A stretch of DNA of 64,000 nucleotides from Cryphonectria parasitica EP155 (lineage: Eukaryota > Ascomycota > Sordariomycetes > Diaporthales > Cryphonectriaceae): positions 4,154,001 to 4,218,000 of the forward strand of contig NW_024468913.1 in NCBI RefSeq assembly GCF_011745365.1, given 5' to 3'. Below, one piece after another: positions 1 through 12,167 of this stretch. Position 1 is the stretch's first letter. Each line of letters opens with the position of its first letter. The position numbers and the translations under genes are program-made. Below the pieces are notes generated by a model that saw nothing but the letters and a program-made list of their open reading frames with translations, was not told the DNA's origin and did no database searches.

Positions 1-1746
1 CCCCGTAGGAGGCAGCAGCAAGTCATGCCAGGACATCCCCGTTCCCTGCCTCCTTGACGGGGCTGAAATGCTCATCTCCCACGTGGGATAGTACAGCAGT
101 GCTGTCAAAGGCGTGCGGCTGATGCTGAAACTTGGGGTGGAGACGAGAGAGGTTCTTTGCCTCGCGTGTGTTTGTGGGCATTGGTGTGGGTATGTTGAGG
201 GCATGCTTCTAGAATTCCCAGCTGAAGGGTCATGGGGATCCGACCGAACCGGGCCTTTTACAGATCGAAAACAGATCATCAGCTGTGCAATGATTCCCTC
301 GGCCTTCGACCTGTGAGCTGCCTCCGTATTCGAAGATCTCAGGACGCAAGAATATTCTGGCAGTCATACAGAGAGTGACGGGCACAGGGATTGACACACA
401 GCAGGTGGGGTGACTACACCATCCAAAGACCGCTGCCTAGAACCTCAGTGCAGCCGGCGCACTAGACGAGGAGCTTGAAAATGACGTACTACTCAAACAA
501 TGGGACAGATTGAGCAGAAGGATGGATGGACAGAGGGGGGAAGAGGGGGCAGCGTCTCGCTCCAGAAGGCTCGGGATCCGGATTGTCGTCGTTCCATTCT
601 TACATGCGCCGTGAGGGAGGGTCACGCGCCGGACTGCTGCAGCCTGCAGAGGTAGAAGATCAAAACTTTGCAAGAGGAGTATGAACACACCCCACGCGCT
701 CCCATGGGATGGGGGATGATGGAGAACATTCCAGTCATTCCATCAAGGTTTGCATAGCCCTCTCTCTTTTGGGAGAAACCCTGTTTCACCGGAGACTGGC
801 CAGTCGAAAGCGACTCGGTGGCGTTCACCTTGTCCCAGGACTCGATAGGCTCACAGTGGGATGTATGCGTGTGTGTGTTTGTGTGTGGTAGGCGAGAGCA
901 CACAATTCCCACCTCAATAAAGAACCTCGGCTTTTTTCTCTTCAATAGGGGTGGAAACAAGAGCTTCTCACTGGTCAATATGTTTGATTACGTTAAGAGA
1001 TATATTTTGGGACGTGTTTGACTAATGAAAAGGCGGTATAGTCTTCCCTGCTTCTGGCAACAACAAGCGTGTGGGTATGTCTGGGTAAGAAAGAGTTTGG
1101 CGCAAGTCAGCCTTGTAGGGCTGCAGGCAAGCTCTCTGCCTGGCACTGGCACCACGAACGTGCATGCATAACACCGGGGTATATGCGTCATCTTTTTTTT
1201 TTTTTTTTTTCGCGTTCGTCTCACCCAACCCGGAACTAGAAGTGCTCGGTCTGCGTGCATACTCCGGCGGATCCAGCCAGCCAGGATTGTGCGGATCTGC
1301 CGTGAGACTCCGCGGACCAGCTGCGCCGTCTACGATTGGTCTTCATAGAGGCCCTTCATTTTTGTCATTCGGCATTACCGTTTCCACACACACACGTTAT
1401 GCTACGCATACAGACACGATCTAAAAGGACCCTGGGACAATGAGATTTTAGGCTCTCGTGTGGTGACTCTTGCGAGCCCGATGATCCGGGTCATATGTCC
1501 GTCCCACAGCGGGTGGATGGCAATTACTTGCTGGCGGGTTCGCAGGCCGCTGTTCCCTGGACTTGCCGTCATCCCACGATGATCCACGAGGACCTGTCAG
1601 GCATGCAACACATGCATATACGGAGGCCACTTGATCGTCATGGCGTGGGGGGTGTCGCTTAGCTCTGCGATATCCGGCACTGCGGCCTTTCCATTTCTGC
1701 TCTATCGTCTCCCAAATAGGAGCCAGAGCGAGGCGACTAGCTGTTT
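1..1746. other. Gene-free left edge
   Basis: No reading frame here has a recognisable domain or a convincing splice structure. The stretch holds a TG-rich microsatellite near 869-888, an 18-base T run at 1193-1210 and a short CA repeat near 1386-1395. It probably contains the 3' region of the transporter gene that ends at 1747 on the minus strand, and flanking spacer. Confidence 0.6.
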
Positions 1747-3931
1747 CTATGCCTGGTGCTCATCGTGTCCTTCTGAACCTGCCGTGTGTCCAAACACAGG
1801 GTCGTCGGCCTCGCTACCATGGGTGTCCTCGTCATCATCCTCACCGACGAAGTCTTCACTCTCCAGGCTGTCGCCTTTGATAGCCAGAGTCCACAGCCAC
1901 CCTAACAAAGCCACGCCGCCAAACAGGCCCCAAGCGAGGAGTTCGCCTTTGGGACGGATACGTGCCGAGAGCGTGAACACGGCCCCAGAGGTGAAAGGTC
2001 CGAAGCTGCGGCCAGCAGCGGACAGGGTCTGAGCGATGCCGTTGAGAGTGCCTAAAGTCTCGTGAGATGGCGCGGAATTTGTAATCTTTGGAATGAGCAC
2101 ATGACATGGTCAGTATTCGTTCGAGGGTGAGCCTCGGCCCCCAAGGAGCCACCTGAAGGAAAGAGCCACAGCTTACCAGTAAGAGAGCACAGCTCAAGCC
2201 ACCCACAGCACTCAGATTTTTGAGGACAAGGATGACGCCAAGCTCTGCCAGCAGCGATGATCTGCCATCTGTCCACCCGAACAAGCCTCGCTGGTCCTGA
2301 TACCCAACCCATGGGATCAAGATCATGCAGAGCGCCAGGCCCAGCAAGCTCAGTCTAAAGGTGCCCAGGTTGCCCAGGCGAGCCTTGATGCGCTCAAACA
2401 AGGAGATCTGAAACACAATAGTAACCAGGCCGGCCAGACTCATGCTCACACCAATGGTCCCTGGGCCCAGATCACGTCCCGTTGGGGGTGCAGCACTTGC
2501 AAAGATGGGATACAGGCTGTTGAAGGAGATGTTGGCGACCTGAAAGATGAGGTATGTGAAGAGGATGCTCAGAGTGGTCCAGTTCAGAAGTTGACGCAGG
2601 GTCGACCGGCGAGAAGGACCACTGTCCTTGCTGTAGTCGACACCGTCGCCTGTGTTGGCATGATCCTGAGACTCAATGTCTGGATGCGTTGAGGCATGCA
2701 GGAGTGCTTGATCCTCGCCCTGGTCCGTGTCTTCACCGTCTGCGCTATGGTCGGAGCTATGTTCCTCCCAAGGACTCGAGTCGCGAGCCGAGTTGCGCCA
2801 GTGCGGTGTCCAAGAGGAGCCCCTCTTTCCCTTGTTCCGGCCGAAACATGAGCCGAGACAGAGCTTCTCCACCCAGCCCAGCCCGGTCAGAGGGCGCGTC
2901 CGTTGGACGTCTTCAAGCGTCTCCTGGAACCATATAGCCAAGACCACGACAGCCAGGAGTAATGCGGCAGCTGACATGACGTTGGGGCCTAGGTAGGGGA
3001 ATTTTTGGCCCTCGACCTCCCCAACAAGCAGCCCGCCCAGTGCGGGGCCGGTGATGCCCCCCAGGGAGTACATGACCGGCAGCCAGGTGAAAGCCCTGCT
3101 CTGGTTGCTCCTGTCGGTCAACTCGCCCAGAACGGTCGGGACCACGGCGGCGTTGCCGTTCAACAAGCCCATGGCGATGTGGACGACCATGACCTGCCAG
3201 TAGCGCTGGCAGAAGCCGAAGAAGGCGAAGCAGACCATCAGCAGGGCCGTTCCGACCAGCATGACGGGCTTCCGACCGACTCTGTCCGAGAAATAGCCCC
3301 ACAGGAAGTTCGTCAAGAGCTGGGCCAGGGCGAAGGAGGATGCCAGCAGGCCGACGTATAGGCCAACCTGCGCGTCTGGTATCTCAGGGAAAGAGGCGAC
3401 CATATTGGGCAGGTATGGACCGATGGAGTTCAGGGCAGTCTGCTCGCAAATGCTCAGGAGGGCCAGGAGAGCCAGCTGCCGGACGGGTAAGGGGGTGGCA
3501 TGGCTGTTGCTGTCTCTGCTGCCCGTGTGCCTATGTCCGTGGTGGCGGCCCCAGTAGCTCTTGCCCGCATCACCACCATCGCCATCGGAATAGGAAGTCG
3601 GAGAGAGGGTGGCGGAGGAGTCGGGCGCATCGCTAGGGGTCTTGGGCGGCTGCGTGGGGAAGGTATGGTACTTGTGGGTAGACTGCTGCCGGCGTAAGCC
3701 CCCGATGGTGCTTCGTCTGCGGCTCGAGGGATCTGCGCGCAGGCCGTATGGGGTCGGGAAGGCGGGGATGGGGGCGCCGGCATGGAACGACCCAGAGGAG
3801 GTCAGCCGCACGGGGCGGGTGAGGCCTGGGCGGGAGGAGGAGAAGGACGAAGAGGCAGCAGCGTTGGAGCCTGAGGCTGCGGTGGAAGAGGAGGCTGCCG
3901 AGCCCACGGGCGCTGGCGCTGCTCGAGGCAT
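1747..3931 (-). CDS. MFS transporter (ZIF1/YCR023C-like)
   Basis: Two exons, 3931-2177 and 2085-1747, give about 697 residues. The intron 2176-2086 has a GTAAGC donor, an AAG acceptor and phase 0. The first ATG of the open frame is at 3931; codons upstream of it offer only TTG. The N-terminal 160 residues are Ser/Ala/Pro-rich and cytosolic-looking. A typical MFS core follows, with an early helix reading ICEQTALNSIGPYLPNM and the MFS signature around GYFSDRVGRKP. An acidic Ser/Asp-rich central loop separates the two six-helix halves, and the tail is acidic and disordered. The spacing and the DRVGRKP motif resemble the fungal/plant group that includes yeast YCR023C and plant ZIF1. Substrate is unknown: drug, metal-chelate or metabolite efflux are all possible. 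It is most likely in the plasma or vacuolar membrane. Confidence 0.88.
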
Positions 3932-5225
3932 GTTGACGGCGAGGGTCAGCAACAAGAGATACTAAACGGCCCTGAGCAGTTCATACTCTCTCCCTCTCCC
4001 TCTCTTTCTCTTGTTCTCTATCTCCTTGACACGATATGTGGTGAGACAATTGCAGAGCCTCGCTTTCCAAACGTACCCTCAGACAGACAGTATAAAAGCA
4101 AGAGAATAGAGGAGAAGACCAAGATGATCTAGAATCTGCCTGCTCGTCGGCGGGTCCATGACCATGTGAGCAGATTCGTGACGTGCCCCGCGACGGAGGA
4201 GTCCTAACCTCCTGGCGCCGGTTCCTCTTTGGGGAAGGGGGGTGGATAAAAAAAAAAATTAGAGAATTCACTCCAGAAATCGTGACGCAACAGGAGACGG
4301 GCACTGACGGGCACTGACGGGCAATGATGGGGGGCGCGGCGTCGCCCGCCTCATTTTTCACGATTTGCCATTCTGGAATAGACAGGAGACTTAGCTCCGG
4401 AGGAGCTGACTCAGCGGCGACTGGGGTGGATGGTACTAGGCGTCGACAAATCGATGATGGCCCATTTCAAATCTACCTTGGATGGGTATGCAACAAGATC
4501 GAGAATACATGGCGCTGCTTTAGGCCTAGCTCTTGAGATCTTGGTCCTCGTGAGATATTTGGGAGAAGATGATTCCCCAGATGATGTTCTGAAAAGAGTA
4601 AACTATTGTTTTAAATTTCCCAGGAGTCGTCGGTGAAGAACCCAGACGTGTGGAAAAACGGGGCAGGGCTACCCTAACCCTCACTTTTGTTTCTCCATCA
4701 TATAGCAACCAATCTTCTCAACGCTATTTTCTAATTATCACGCTGGAAGACTTTCAGTTCCGACCTACTGATAGTGGAAGCTGGAAAACAAAGAGGGTCA
4801 GGAGAGAAGAAGGGGAGAAGAAATACAAAAGAAACAAGTGACTTAGAAGACAGAAAATAAGAAATGGTAATTAAGGCAAATACGAAGATGGGCGGGAAAC
4901 AGAAACGAGTGACGGCAGGGTAACATTTTAATCATACTTACAGGAACCCCATATATAAGTGAGACACGAAAAAAGAAGAGGGAGAACTGTGCCTAGCGAC
5001 GTCATTCTTCCTGCTTTCAAGGTTGAATTGTCGAATGATTCAGTAAAAATGTGCTCCACATGTATACTATGATCTAAGTGAGGCAACTTTGAATACCAGA
5101 TCCGACGCCAATAAATACAAGTATATGTGTACTCCACAGATGATGGACCATCAGAAATTATCAACCTTCCCATTCTCCCCGGGGGTAATCCCACATGCAC
5201 TCACTCATCAAACAATGTTCAGTTG
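3932..5225. other. Intergenic spacer with short tandem repeat
   Basis: No supported gene. A 10-bp unit (ACGGGCACTG) is repeated almost three times at 4297-4325. A CT-rich tract lies at about 3985-4015, just upstream of the transporter start, where it would be the GA-rich strand of its promoter. The rest is A+T-rich spacer. Confidence 0.6.
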
Positions 5226-6865
5226 CTATTCAGTCAGATCGAGAGCGGCGCAGACCTCCTCTATGCTTCTCATCTCCTGCGCCCGGTAGAGCTCCATCTC
5301 ATCTAACATTCCTTCTCCGCCGAGGACCTGCTGCAGTTGGCGTTTCGACTCCGCTGTGGCGTTCTCCGTGTCGGTCACCTCTTTGATGCTGCTTGGGTCT
5401 TGATGCAGATTGCTCTGGAAGATCCCAGCCGCCGAGAGGGGCAGAAAGTCTTCGTACTGAATAGGTGCCCATGAGACAAGTCCGTGTGAAATGGCTTGCT
5501 GAAGCGTCCTTGGTGCTGCTACTGCTTCCCTGGGCTTCCCGGATGTTGCCAAAGTCTGCCCCTTTTCTGTGAGGCTGTACTCTGCCCAGATGAGCCCCTC
5601 GGCCCTGAGAGCCTCCCAGTCATCTGGGAAAGCATTGTCGAATACTGTCTTGTACTCTGACTCTTTGCCCGCTTGAAGCAGACCCAACCGATTGACTTTG
5701 GTGATCATCTCGTCGTATATCTTTCGGCCTTTGAGGGTCAGTGCAGCGCCTCTCTGTTCAACCTCACCAAAACGGGCGCAATGGCTACCCTTCAACTCAT
5801 TACCATCAATCTCGCTGAAGAGGATACCCTCGTCGACAGCCAAAAAGCTTGTTTGCCTGAGCAGGATGTTGCACTTCCTCTCCGGCGGGCCTTCGATGCG
5901 GTCCTTGGGAACAAGTCCCACACCCGGCATCCTCTGCTGCACATCATCGATCGCCACTGTGGCAGGCGTCAGATGGTTGAGATGAGGGTTGCGGAATGCC
6001 ATGATGTCGACCAGCAAATCCCCGTTGCTGTCTGCTTTCAGGGTATCATACTCGTGCCTCGTGATGGACACCTGGTTGCGCCAGGCGAGCGTCTCGCACC
6101 CACCCTGGATAAACTCTTCGGATTCGGAAGCGGTGAGACCGCCCTGGGACTCGGCTGCCTCGACCAGCTCGACCGTCCTCTGGCTGAAGACGGGGGACCT
6201 CTGGGCGAGAAGGCTCTCTGCGAGTGGCTGCAGGGCCGGGGAGAGCAGTTCTGTCCTTAGCACGGATGTGAATAATCTGAACGGTGCTGCAGAGAGTCCT
6301 GCCTGCGTTACTGGTCGGAAGGCGGTCGCGTGTATTGGTAGGTGTGTGGCAGAGAGATTGTAATGCCCGACTGCCTTCATGCCCCTGTTCATGCCGTCAG
6401 AAAGGGTAAAAAGGAAAAGAAGAAAAAAAATATTAAAGACTTCGTCGGGGAAATTGAACGTCATCAAATCCTGACCAGTTCCACCTCGAGGGAAATTATG
6501 CAAGACGCGACAGTCCTGCGGTGAGGACGGAGATTACATCATACCAGAATATCTGGTTGTTCGAAATAGAGGCGAGGTATGGACCCGGAAAGAAGAAGAG
6601 AAGGAAAAAAAAAAAAGGGAAAACCCTCGGAAACTTACAATATGTTGAAGAACCTAGCAGCCATGTGCAACTCGGCGGTAGAAGCCAGCCGGACGGCGCC
6701 ATGGCGTGGAATGTCTGTCAAGGGTAGTGTCGCACGGTTCTGCGTATTGACCTGGTCGACTAATCTCTGCAGGACCGCATACTGTGGCACCTCTTGCTGG
6801 TACATCCGCGATAGAGCCCTAGCGAAGCGCAGACGAAGCTGCGTGGCTGAGACCAAGGAAGGCAT
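5226..6865 (-). CDS. 2-oxoadipate dioxygenase/decarboxylase-like (DUF1338, HglS/YdcJ family)
   Basis: Exons 6865-6639 and 6384-5226 encode 461 residues. The 254-bp intron (6638-6385) has a GTAAGT donor and a CAG acceptor, and it rejoins RFFNIL to GMKAVGHYNL in phase 2. The protein matches DUF1338 along its whole length: RHGAVR near residue 55, HLPIHATAFRPVT, NPHLNHLTP near 212, IEGPPERKCNILLRQTSF, ARFGEVEQRG near 282 and a C-terminal YEDFLPLSAAGIFQSNL. In bacterial HglS two His and one Glu bind Fe(II); the equivalents here appear to be His55, His212 and Glu282 or Glu284, with Arg59 as a likely substrate arginine. Known members convert 2-oxoadipate to 2-hydroxyglutarate and CO2 in lysine catabolism. 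The N-terminus aligns with bacterial members, so I see no clear mitochondrial presequence. The true fungal substrate is inferred, not shown. Confidence 0.88.
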
Positions 6866-8097
6866 TGGTCAAAGAGGACTGGCTCCAGTGTATGTGTGTA
6901 TAAAAAAAAAATAAGAAGGAAAAGGGCCTTCGATATCAGGTAACTATTGTGAGCATCCCCGCTAGATTTCTGAGGGCCTTTCTTCTTCTCCTGATTTTGG
7001 CTGGGCAGTAAGTATTGGCAGATTGACTGGTATTAGAAGAACTGAATTATTCGCATCGCTAATTATTGCTGCTAAGTTATGGGATGATGATTAACAATAA
7101 GAAGTGGGCGGTAAAGTAGACTGGCATGCACTCGATGGGACCCAGAAAAGCCTCCTGTGATGTCGGTAGACAAATGTATGACTTGTCCTTGTAATTCCAC
7201 CATGTCCAAACACATCAAAGTAGGTAGGTATATTTGGGCGGACATACCTGCCCCGTGCTCCGCGCTCCGTATAATTCGCACTGATAAAAGATCCGAAGTC
7301 TTCCGCGTCCCGATCCGCTTCCGACTCGCAGTCCTCGTGTACTTCCTAGAAGGGCAAGTCGGCAGAACATAGAGCCGGTAAGCAGCAGTAGCTTCGCTCC
7401 TTTTCCTCCTCTCTGGTTTTCTCTTTCTATCAATTTGATAATTCCGCAAAACCAAGGTCGGCATAAGTTCTTCGCGTTGTCAGCTGATTGTGGATGCACG
7501 TTGCTGACTATCTGTGGAGCGTGTCTGCAGCGGTGGCCTCATGATTCAACAGCTGGCGTGACCTGGCCTACGGTCTCATTGAATTTGGTTTTTGGTTTTT
7601 ACTGGTGTTTCTGGTGGGATATTTACGACCCCCTCCAAGGTTGTCACACAGAAGAAGAGAAGAGGCCTTTCCATTTCGGGTGGTCGTGTCATTGAATTGT
7701 TCCCTGGGTAATTATTGAAAATGAAGACAGGCTTTCTTACTGGACTTAAACAACAAATCTATGGCTCATTGGCCAGCTGCACAGTACTTACAGTAATAGG
7801 CCTCTTGATACCGCATTACATCGGCACAGCTAAGCTGCTGCTCTGCTATGAGTGGGATGATTTCTGCTTCACAAAGATTGCATGCATGAGCTTCTACCCC
7901 ACTTCATCGTCTTGACAATGGTAAGGAATCAACACCACCGCCGTCGAGAAATAATACTCAAGGCCGACCTGACCAATCCAGCCGCTTGCAACATGAAATC
8001 TATTAGAAAGGTTCTAGAAATGGAAGAGAAAAGAAAAAAAAGCCACATCCGCCCAAGGAGAGTGGGCTATCTACTACTACTTCTACTACTCCTCCTC
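6866..8097. other. Intergenic spacer
   Basis: Several short open frames have no recognisable domain. The stretch should hold the promoter of the DUF1338 gene (start at 6865, minus strand) and the 3' region of the FAD monooxygenase gene (stop at 8098, minus strand). I see no repeat or RNA gene. Confidence 0.55.
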
Positions 8098-9680
8098 CTA
8101 ACGCATCAGGCTGCTCAACTTATCCAGGGACTGTGCCAATTCCTCCTGGACATCGTGCTGCCACACCCAATCCATCCGAGTGAGAAGCGACGCCTTGAGC
8201 TTCTCCTTGTCGCAGCCGAACTCAGGGTGCTCCAAATCGTAGACCGTCCCCGTCTCGCGAGAATCCTCGACCAGCCTCTGGGTCCTCTCCCTCCTCGTTG
8301 TGTCGTACGTTCGGAACGCAGCCGAGATCGCTTTGTCCACATTCTTCTTCTGGCCCTCTCCTCCTCTTCTCGTCAACGCCTCCGCGACCAGGTTGCCCAA
8401 GATGTAGGCATCCTCGATAGCCATGCCGGCGCCCGAGCCCTTGTGAGGGGTCGTGGCGTGGGCGGCGTCGCCGATCAGACAAACCAGGCCATCGTCAGAC
8501 ACGTATGTCGAGGCGGGCGGGTGGTTGAAGAGGGCCCAGATGTCGTTTTGGCGCATCAAGCCGATAATCTTGGTCACGGTTGAGGACCAGCCCGAGAAGG
8601 AGGCCTTGAGCGTCTCGTGGTCGGCCCTGACAACCCAGTTCGGGTCTGTCCATTCTTTGGACGAGTTGAAGGCAACGACTGGAAATAGTACTTTTGTCAG
8701 CCCATGATCTCTTGTATAGGTGAATTGACCTTTTTTTTTTCCTCAATAAAAATAGGCAAAGGCTGAAGCCCAGGGACGTACCATTCATCAGCTTGGCCCC
8801 TTCGATCGGGAATGTCAAGATGTGAGCGTGCCTCCCCAAGTACATCTGTGCGTTCTTGGCCGGTTCTTCACCCAGCGCAGCCACAGCCTCCTCCATGGGA
8901 ATCAACCCACGGTAGCAGAACTTGCCGCTATACACCGCATCAGCCGCCTCAGGCCTGGGCGTCGAGGCCAGCAGCGTCTTGCGGATGTTGGACTTGATGC
9001 CATCGCAGCCAATGACAGCGTCGTGCGTCGCGGATGAGCCATCCTTGAAGTGGAGCACGACCTGGCTGCCGGCGGGCGGGGTTGTCGTCGTGTAGTGGGT
9101 AACACGTCTGCCGAACTGGGCTACGCCCTCGGGAACGTGCTTGATCAGCTCGTCGAGGAAGTCGCTCCTCTTGACGCCCCGCTGGCCGTTCTTACACTCC
9201 ACGGTCGCGATGAGCTCTCCGGTGCGGTCCTCAGGGCTCGTCTCCGCCTCGCCCTCCACTTTGTACCTGCCGTCGACGCTCTCGCCGAAGCGGAAGTCAA
9301 ACCATACGCCTTTCTTCGAGTCAAATTGGTTTGTCGTCTCCGTCTTTTCGAATGCTGCATACACCTCAGGCCCGATGCACTTCATCGCATGGCTGGCATT
9401 GGGCCCAAAAGACACTCCTGCTCCGATCTCGCCAAAGGCACTGTTATGTCGGGGACTCGCTGATTAGCAAGATCTGGGGGTTGCTGTAGGGCCATCTCAG
9501 GGGCTGCCAAAGGACGACTTACTGGGCAGACTCGTAGACTGTGACGGTATATAAGGGCGTTGTCGAGGATGAGGATTTGGACAGCTTGAGCAGGTTCAGC
9601 GCGAGGGTAAGTCCAGCGATACCGCCGCCGACAATGGCGATGGATGGGATGTGGCTGCTCTCGACTGTGGTACTCGACAT
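8098..9680 (-). CDS. FAD-dependent monooxygenase, salicylate hydroxylase-like
   Basis: Three exons, 9680-9523, 9440-8782 and 8678-8098, give 465 residues. Introns of 82 and 103 bp have GTAAGT/CAG and GTACGT/CAG borders and restore the family sequence YESAHAFGEIGAGVSFGPN. The product carries all three group A flavoprotein signatures. They are the Rossmann GxGxxG (VGGGIAGLTLAL, residues 17-28), the mid-protein DG motif (VIGCDGIKSNIRK) and the C-terminal FAD ribityl motif (IGDAAHATTPHKGSGAGMAIED). Length and motifs fit the fungal salicylate hydroxylase / 6-hydroxynicotinate monooxygenase branch, which uses NAD(P)H and O2 to hydroxylate, often decarboxylatively, a small aromatic acid. No neighbouring ring-cleavage dioxygenase is present, so the substrate cannot be named. 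It is likely cytosolic. An ATG-less upstream extension was not used. Confidence 0.9.
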
Positions 9681-12167
9681 GTTTGTGTCTTGGATTGATA
9701 TTGTCGTGAGATGTAAGGTTGCGGGCTTGGCTTTTAGGTAGGAGTATGTGAAATCAAGCAGGCAAGAGGTAGATGAATGATGCTGGAACAAAAATGGTGT
9801 CTCAAGAACAAGGGACTACTGTAGCTGTCTGTCTAGTGGGTTTTTGGATGTTGATGCTGCTCTCTCCAATTTTCGACGGTCTTGGCGAGGCCAAAGCATG
9901 GTCTAATATACTTGTTCAGAAGCCGACGATGATGCTGAGGGACGGCAAGTCGTTCTCCAGAGCGGGACCCGCACCGGGACGAGAGGCCGAGTTGCGCGCA
10001 TTGTGGCAATGCCCTCATCCAGGATGCTTCCGGATATCATACTTACCCTAGACAAATAACCAATTGGAGAGAGCGAAAAAGAAGAATAGGAGCGCATGAT
10101 TTCTCATCACTTCTCAAGGTTGATGTGATGTCTCGGGAAGAGATCCGAAGTCATCGGCTACTCGTCACTATCCATCTTGTTAAATCCGTGTTCCACAAGG
10201 CATTGATTATATTCATGTCACATCGAATAATGCGCTGTTGCACGCACTCATGTATGAAGTTTCAACCACAGCCTAGAAATAAGACTGCAGGTACTCGTGG
10301 ATGTGTTCAGCGTTTTTAGACAGAAGAGAAAGGAAGGGAGAAAGATAATCAGAAGTCATCGCTGTTTCTACTTAGGGACTTGGTATATAGGACTATGCAG
10401 GTGTGAGTGGGTGTATAGTCTGACCACCCTCTGTAAAGCTTCTCTCTCTGCGCTTAATCCCGAGCTTACATCCACTGGATATGGGGTATGGGGTACGGTA
10501 GACGCCCCTGGAATCCTGCCCGCACATAGCCTTAAACCTCGCCGGAAACAGCACCCGGAAGCCTGGACAAAATGCACGTCCTCACAGTAACTGTACCACA
10601 TCTTATTTGGCGGATATAGTCAGGTCTACGGGCCGAGGGTGATTTGCACAATACTTTGACGTATGTATGGCATGCAGGCCGACACCATCATTTGACTACC
10701 ATTGTACTACTGCTTTCTATAAATTGGGGTGTTGCACCTCTGCAAGTATTCTTCTTCTTCATCCCCGTTCTTCCTTTCGGTTCCCACCCGAAGACCTAAA
10801 TCCATTGTCTGATGATGTCATGATGTCCATCGAATGGAAAGAATGGGATTGTGCGTCCTGAGACATTGTACCATTCTTACAACACATGAAATCTCGAGTC
10901 TAGGAATAAGAGAGACTTGGTACTGGTGATGCGATAAAAGGTAGCCTTCTATTCCCATTTCTCCCATTCGAAAAGAGTAGCTCTTGGTTTGTGTTGACTT
11001 TCTTCTCTATGATTTCCCTCTTTCCCACTATCTTTTATTTTCTTTCTTACTTCCCCCACCCCGGGTCTTGGTGACAATTTTATTTTCTAGTCTTATCTCA
11101 AGTTCTGTTTCTCCTTTTTCCGTCTCTGTCCTGCCACACTCTTCCCTTCCCTTTCCCCTTCCTGGCGAGGAAATGACGAAGAAGAAGATGAAGAAGCGAG
11201 GAGAGAAGGACAAGTACGAGTTGTCTGCAATACCCAAATAAGAAGTACCCTCGAGTTCCTCCTGTTCTGGTTTGCTGGGGTGGGGGTTTGTCTACCATCA
11301 AAGTGGATGCTCTGGAGAGGCCAAGATGGATACAAGATTATATCGCACGCAATTCTTTATCAGAAGCAAAACCCCCATTCGAGAAAGGTGTGCCGTCTGG
11401 GCGTGGAGACCCCTGACCAGGGGTTAGGAATTAGGTTTGGTTGCAAGGGGCCGGATCAGCCAATTAAAGCACTCATGCTCTGGGAGTGGCTCGACTAAGC
11501 AGCCAAGTTCCAGTGGATGCGTCCCAGTGCAATGCCTGCTAGCGAGCTCAACAGACCTCTGAAACCAAGGCGGCGCTGGAGGGACCCAGACCACCTAATT
11601 TACAAACTTTGACATTCTGTCATCCCGCGCCAGCTGGGCCAGACTCCAGACCTGATCCAACCTTCAACTTCCCAACTCACGCCAACTGCCTTCATTCTTT
11701 CTTCACCGCAGGGCCTCTTTTCGATCCTGTCGTCCTGATCAATCCCTGACGGGGAGACTGGATAGTGATAGATAGCGGGGAGGCAGACGAGGGACAATCC
11801 CGTCCTTTTCTACAGGCTCCGCTATCAGCGACGTCGACATCACCCAAGACAGTCGTCAAACCTCCTCATCCCATCGCCACATGGTTGTCGCGACACAAAC
11901 GTGACACACACACAGCTGCCACTCCCACCAGATCAGCAACACGGCATAGGAGATAGGGCCGAGTACAAGTGCGCGTATACGTATAGTACGCACGCACAGA
12001 CACATATACGCACACATATACCTGGGGTACAACCCGGTCTGTGCCCTCTCTCAAGTCTCTCTCCTCGGGGTTCGACTCTCAAGAGGAGGATTTCTCTTGG
12101 CTGCGGTCCAGGTCGAACTGTCGAGTCCCATGCCACCGCGTCATCACGGACAGTCCGTAGACTTACG
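9681..12167. other. Long gene-free spacer
   Basis: About 2.5 kb without a supported gene. Short open frames show no domain and no spliced continuation. It should contain the promoters of two divergent genes: the FAD monooxygenase (start 9680) and the DUF3405 gene (start 12168). Alternating pyrimidine-purine stretches (CA and TA steps with cacac, atatac) lie at about 11905-12025, in the probable 5' leader of the DUF3405 gene. Confidence 0.55.

Noticed and set aside
12060..12085. GGGTTCGACTC string resembling a tRNA B box
   Set aside because: The flanks do not form a T-stem and no A box or acceptor stem is found at the right distance.
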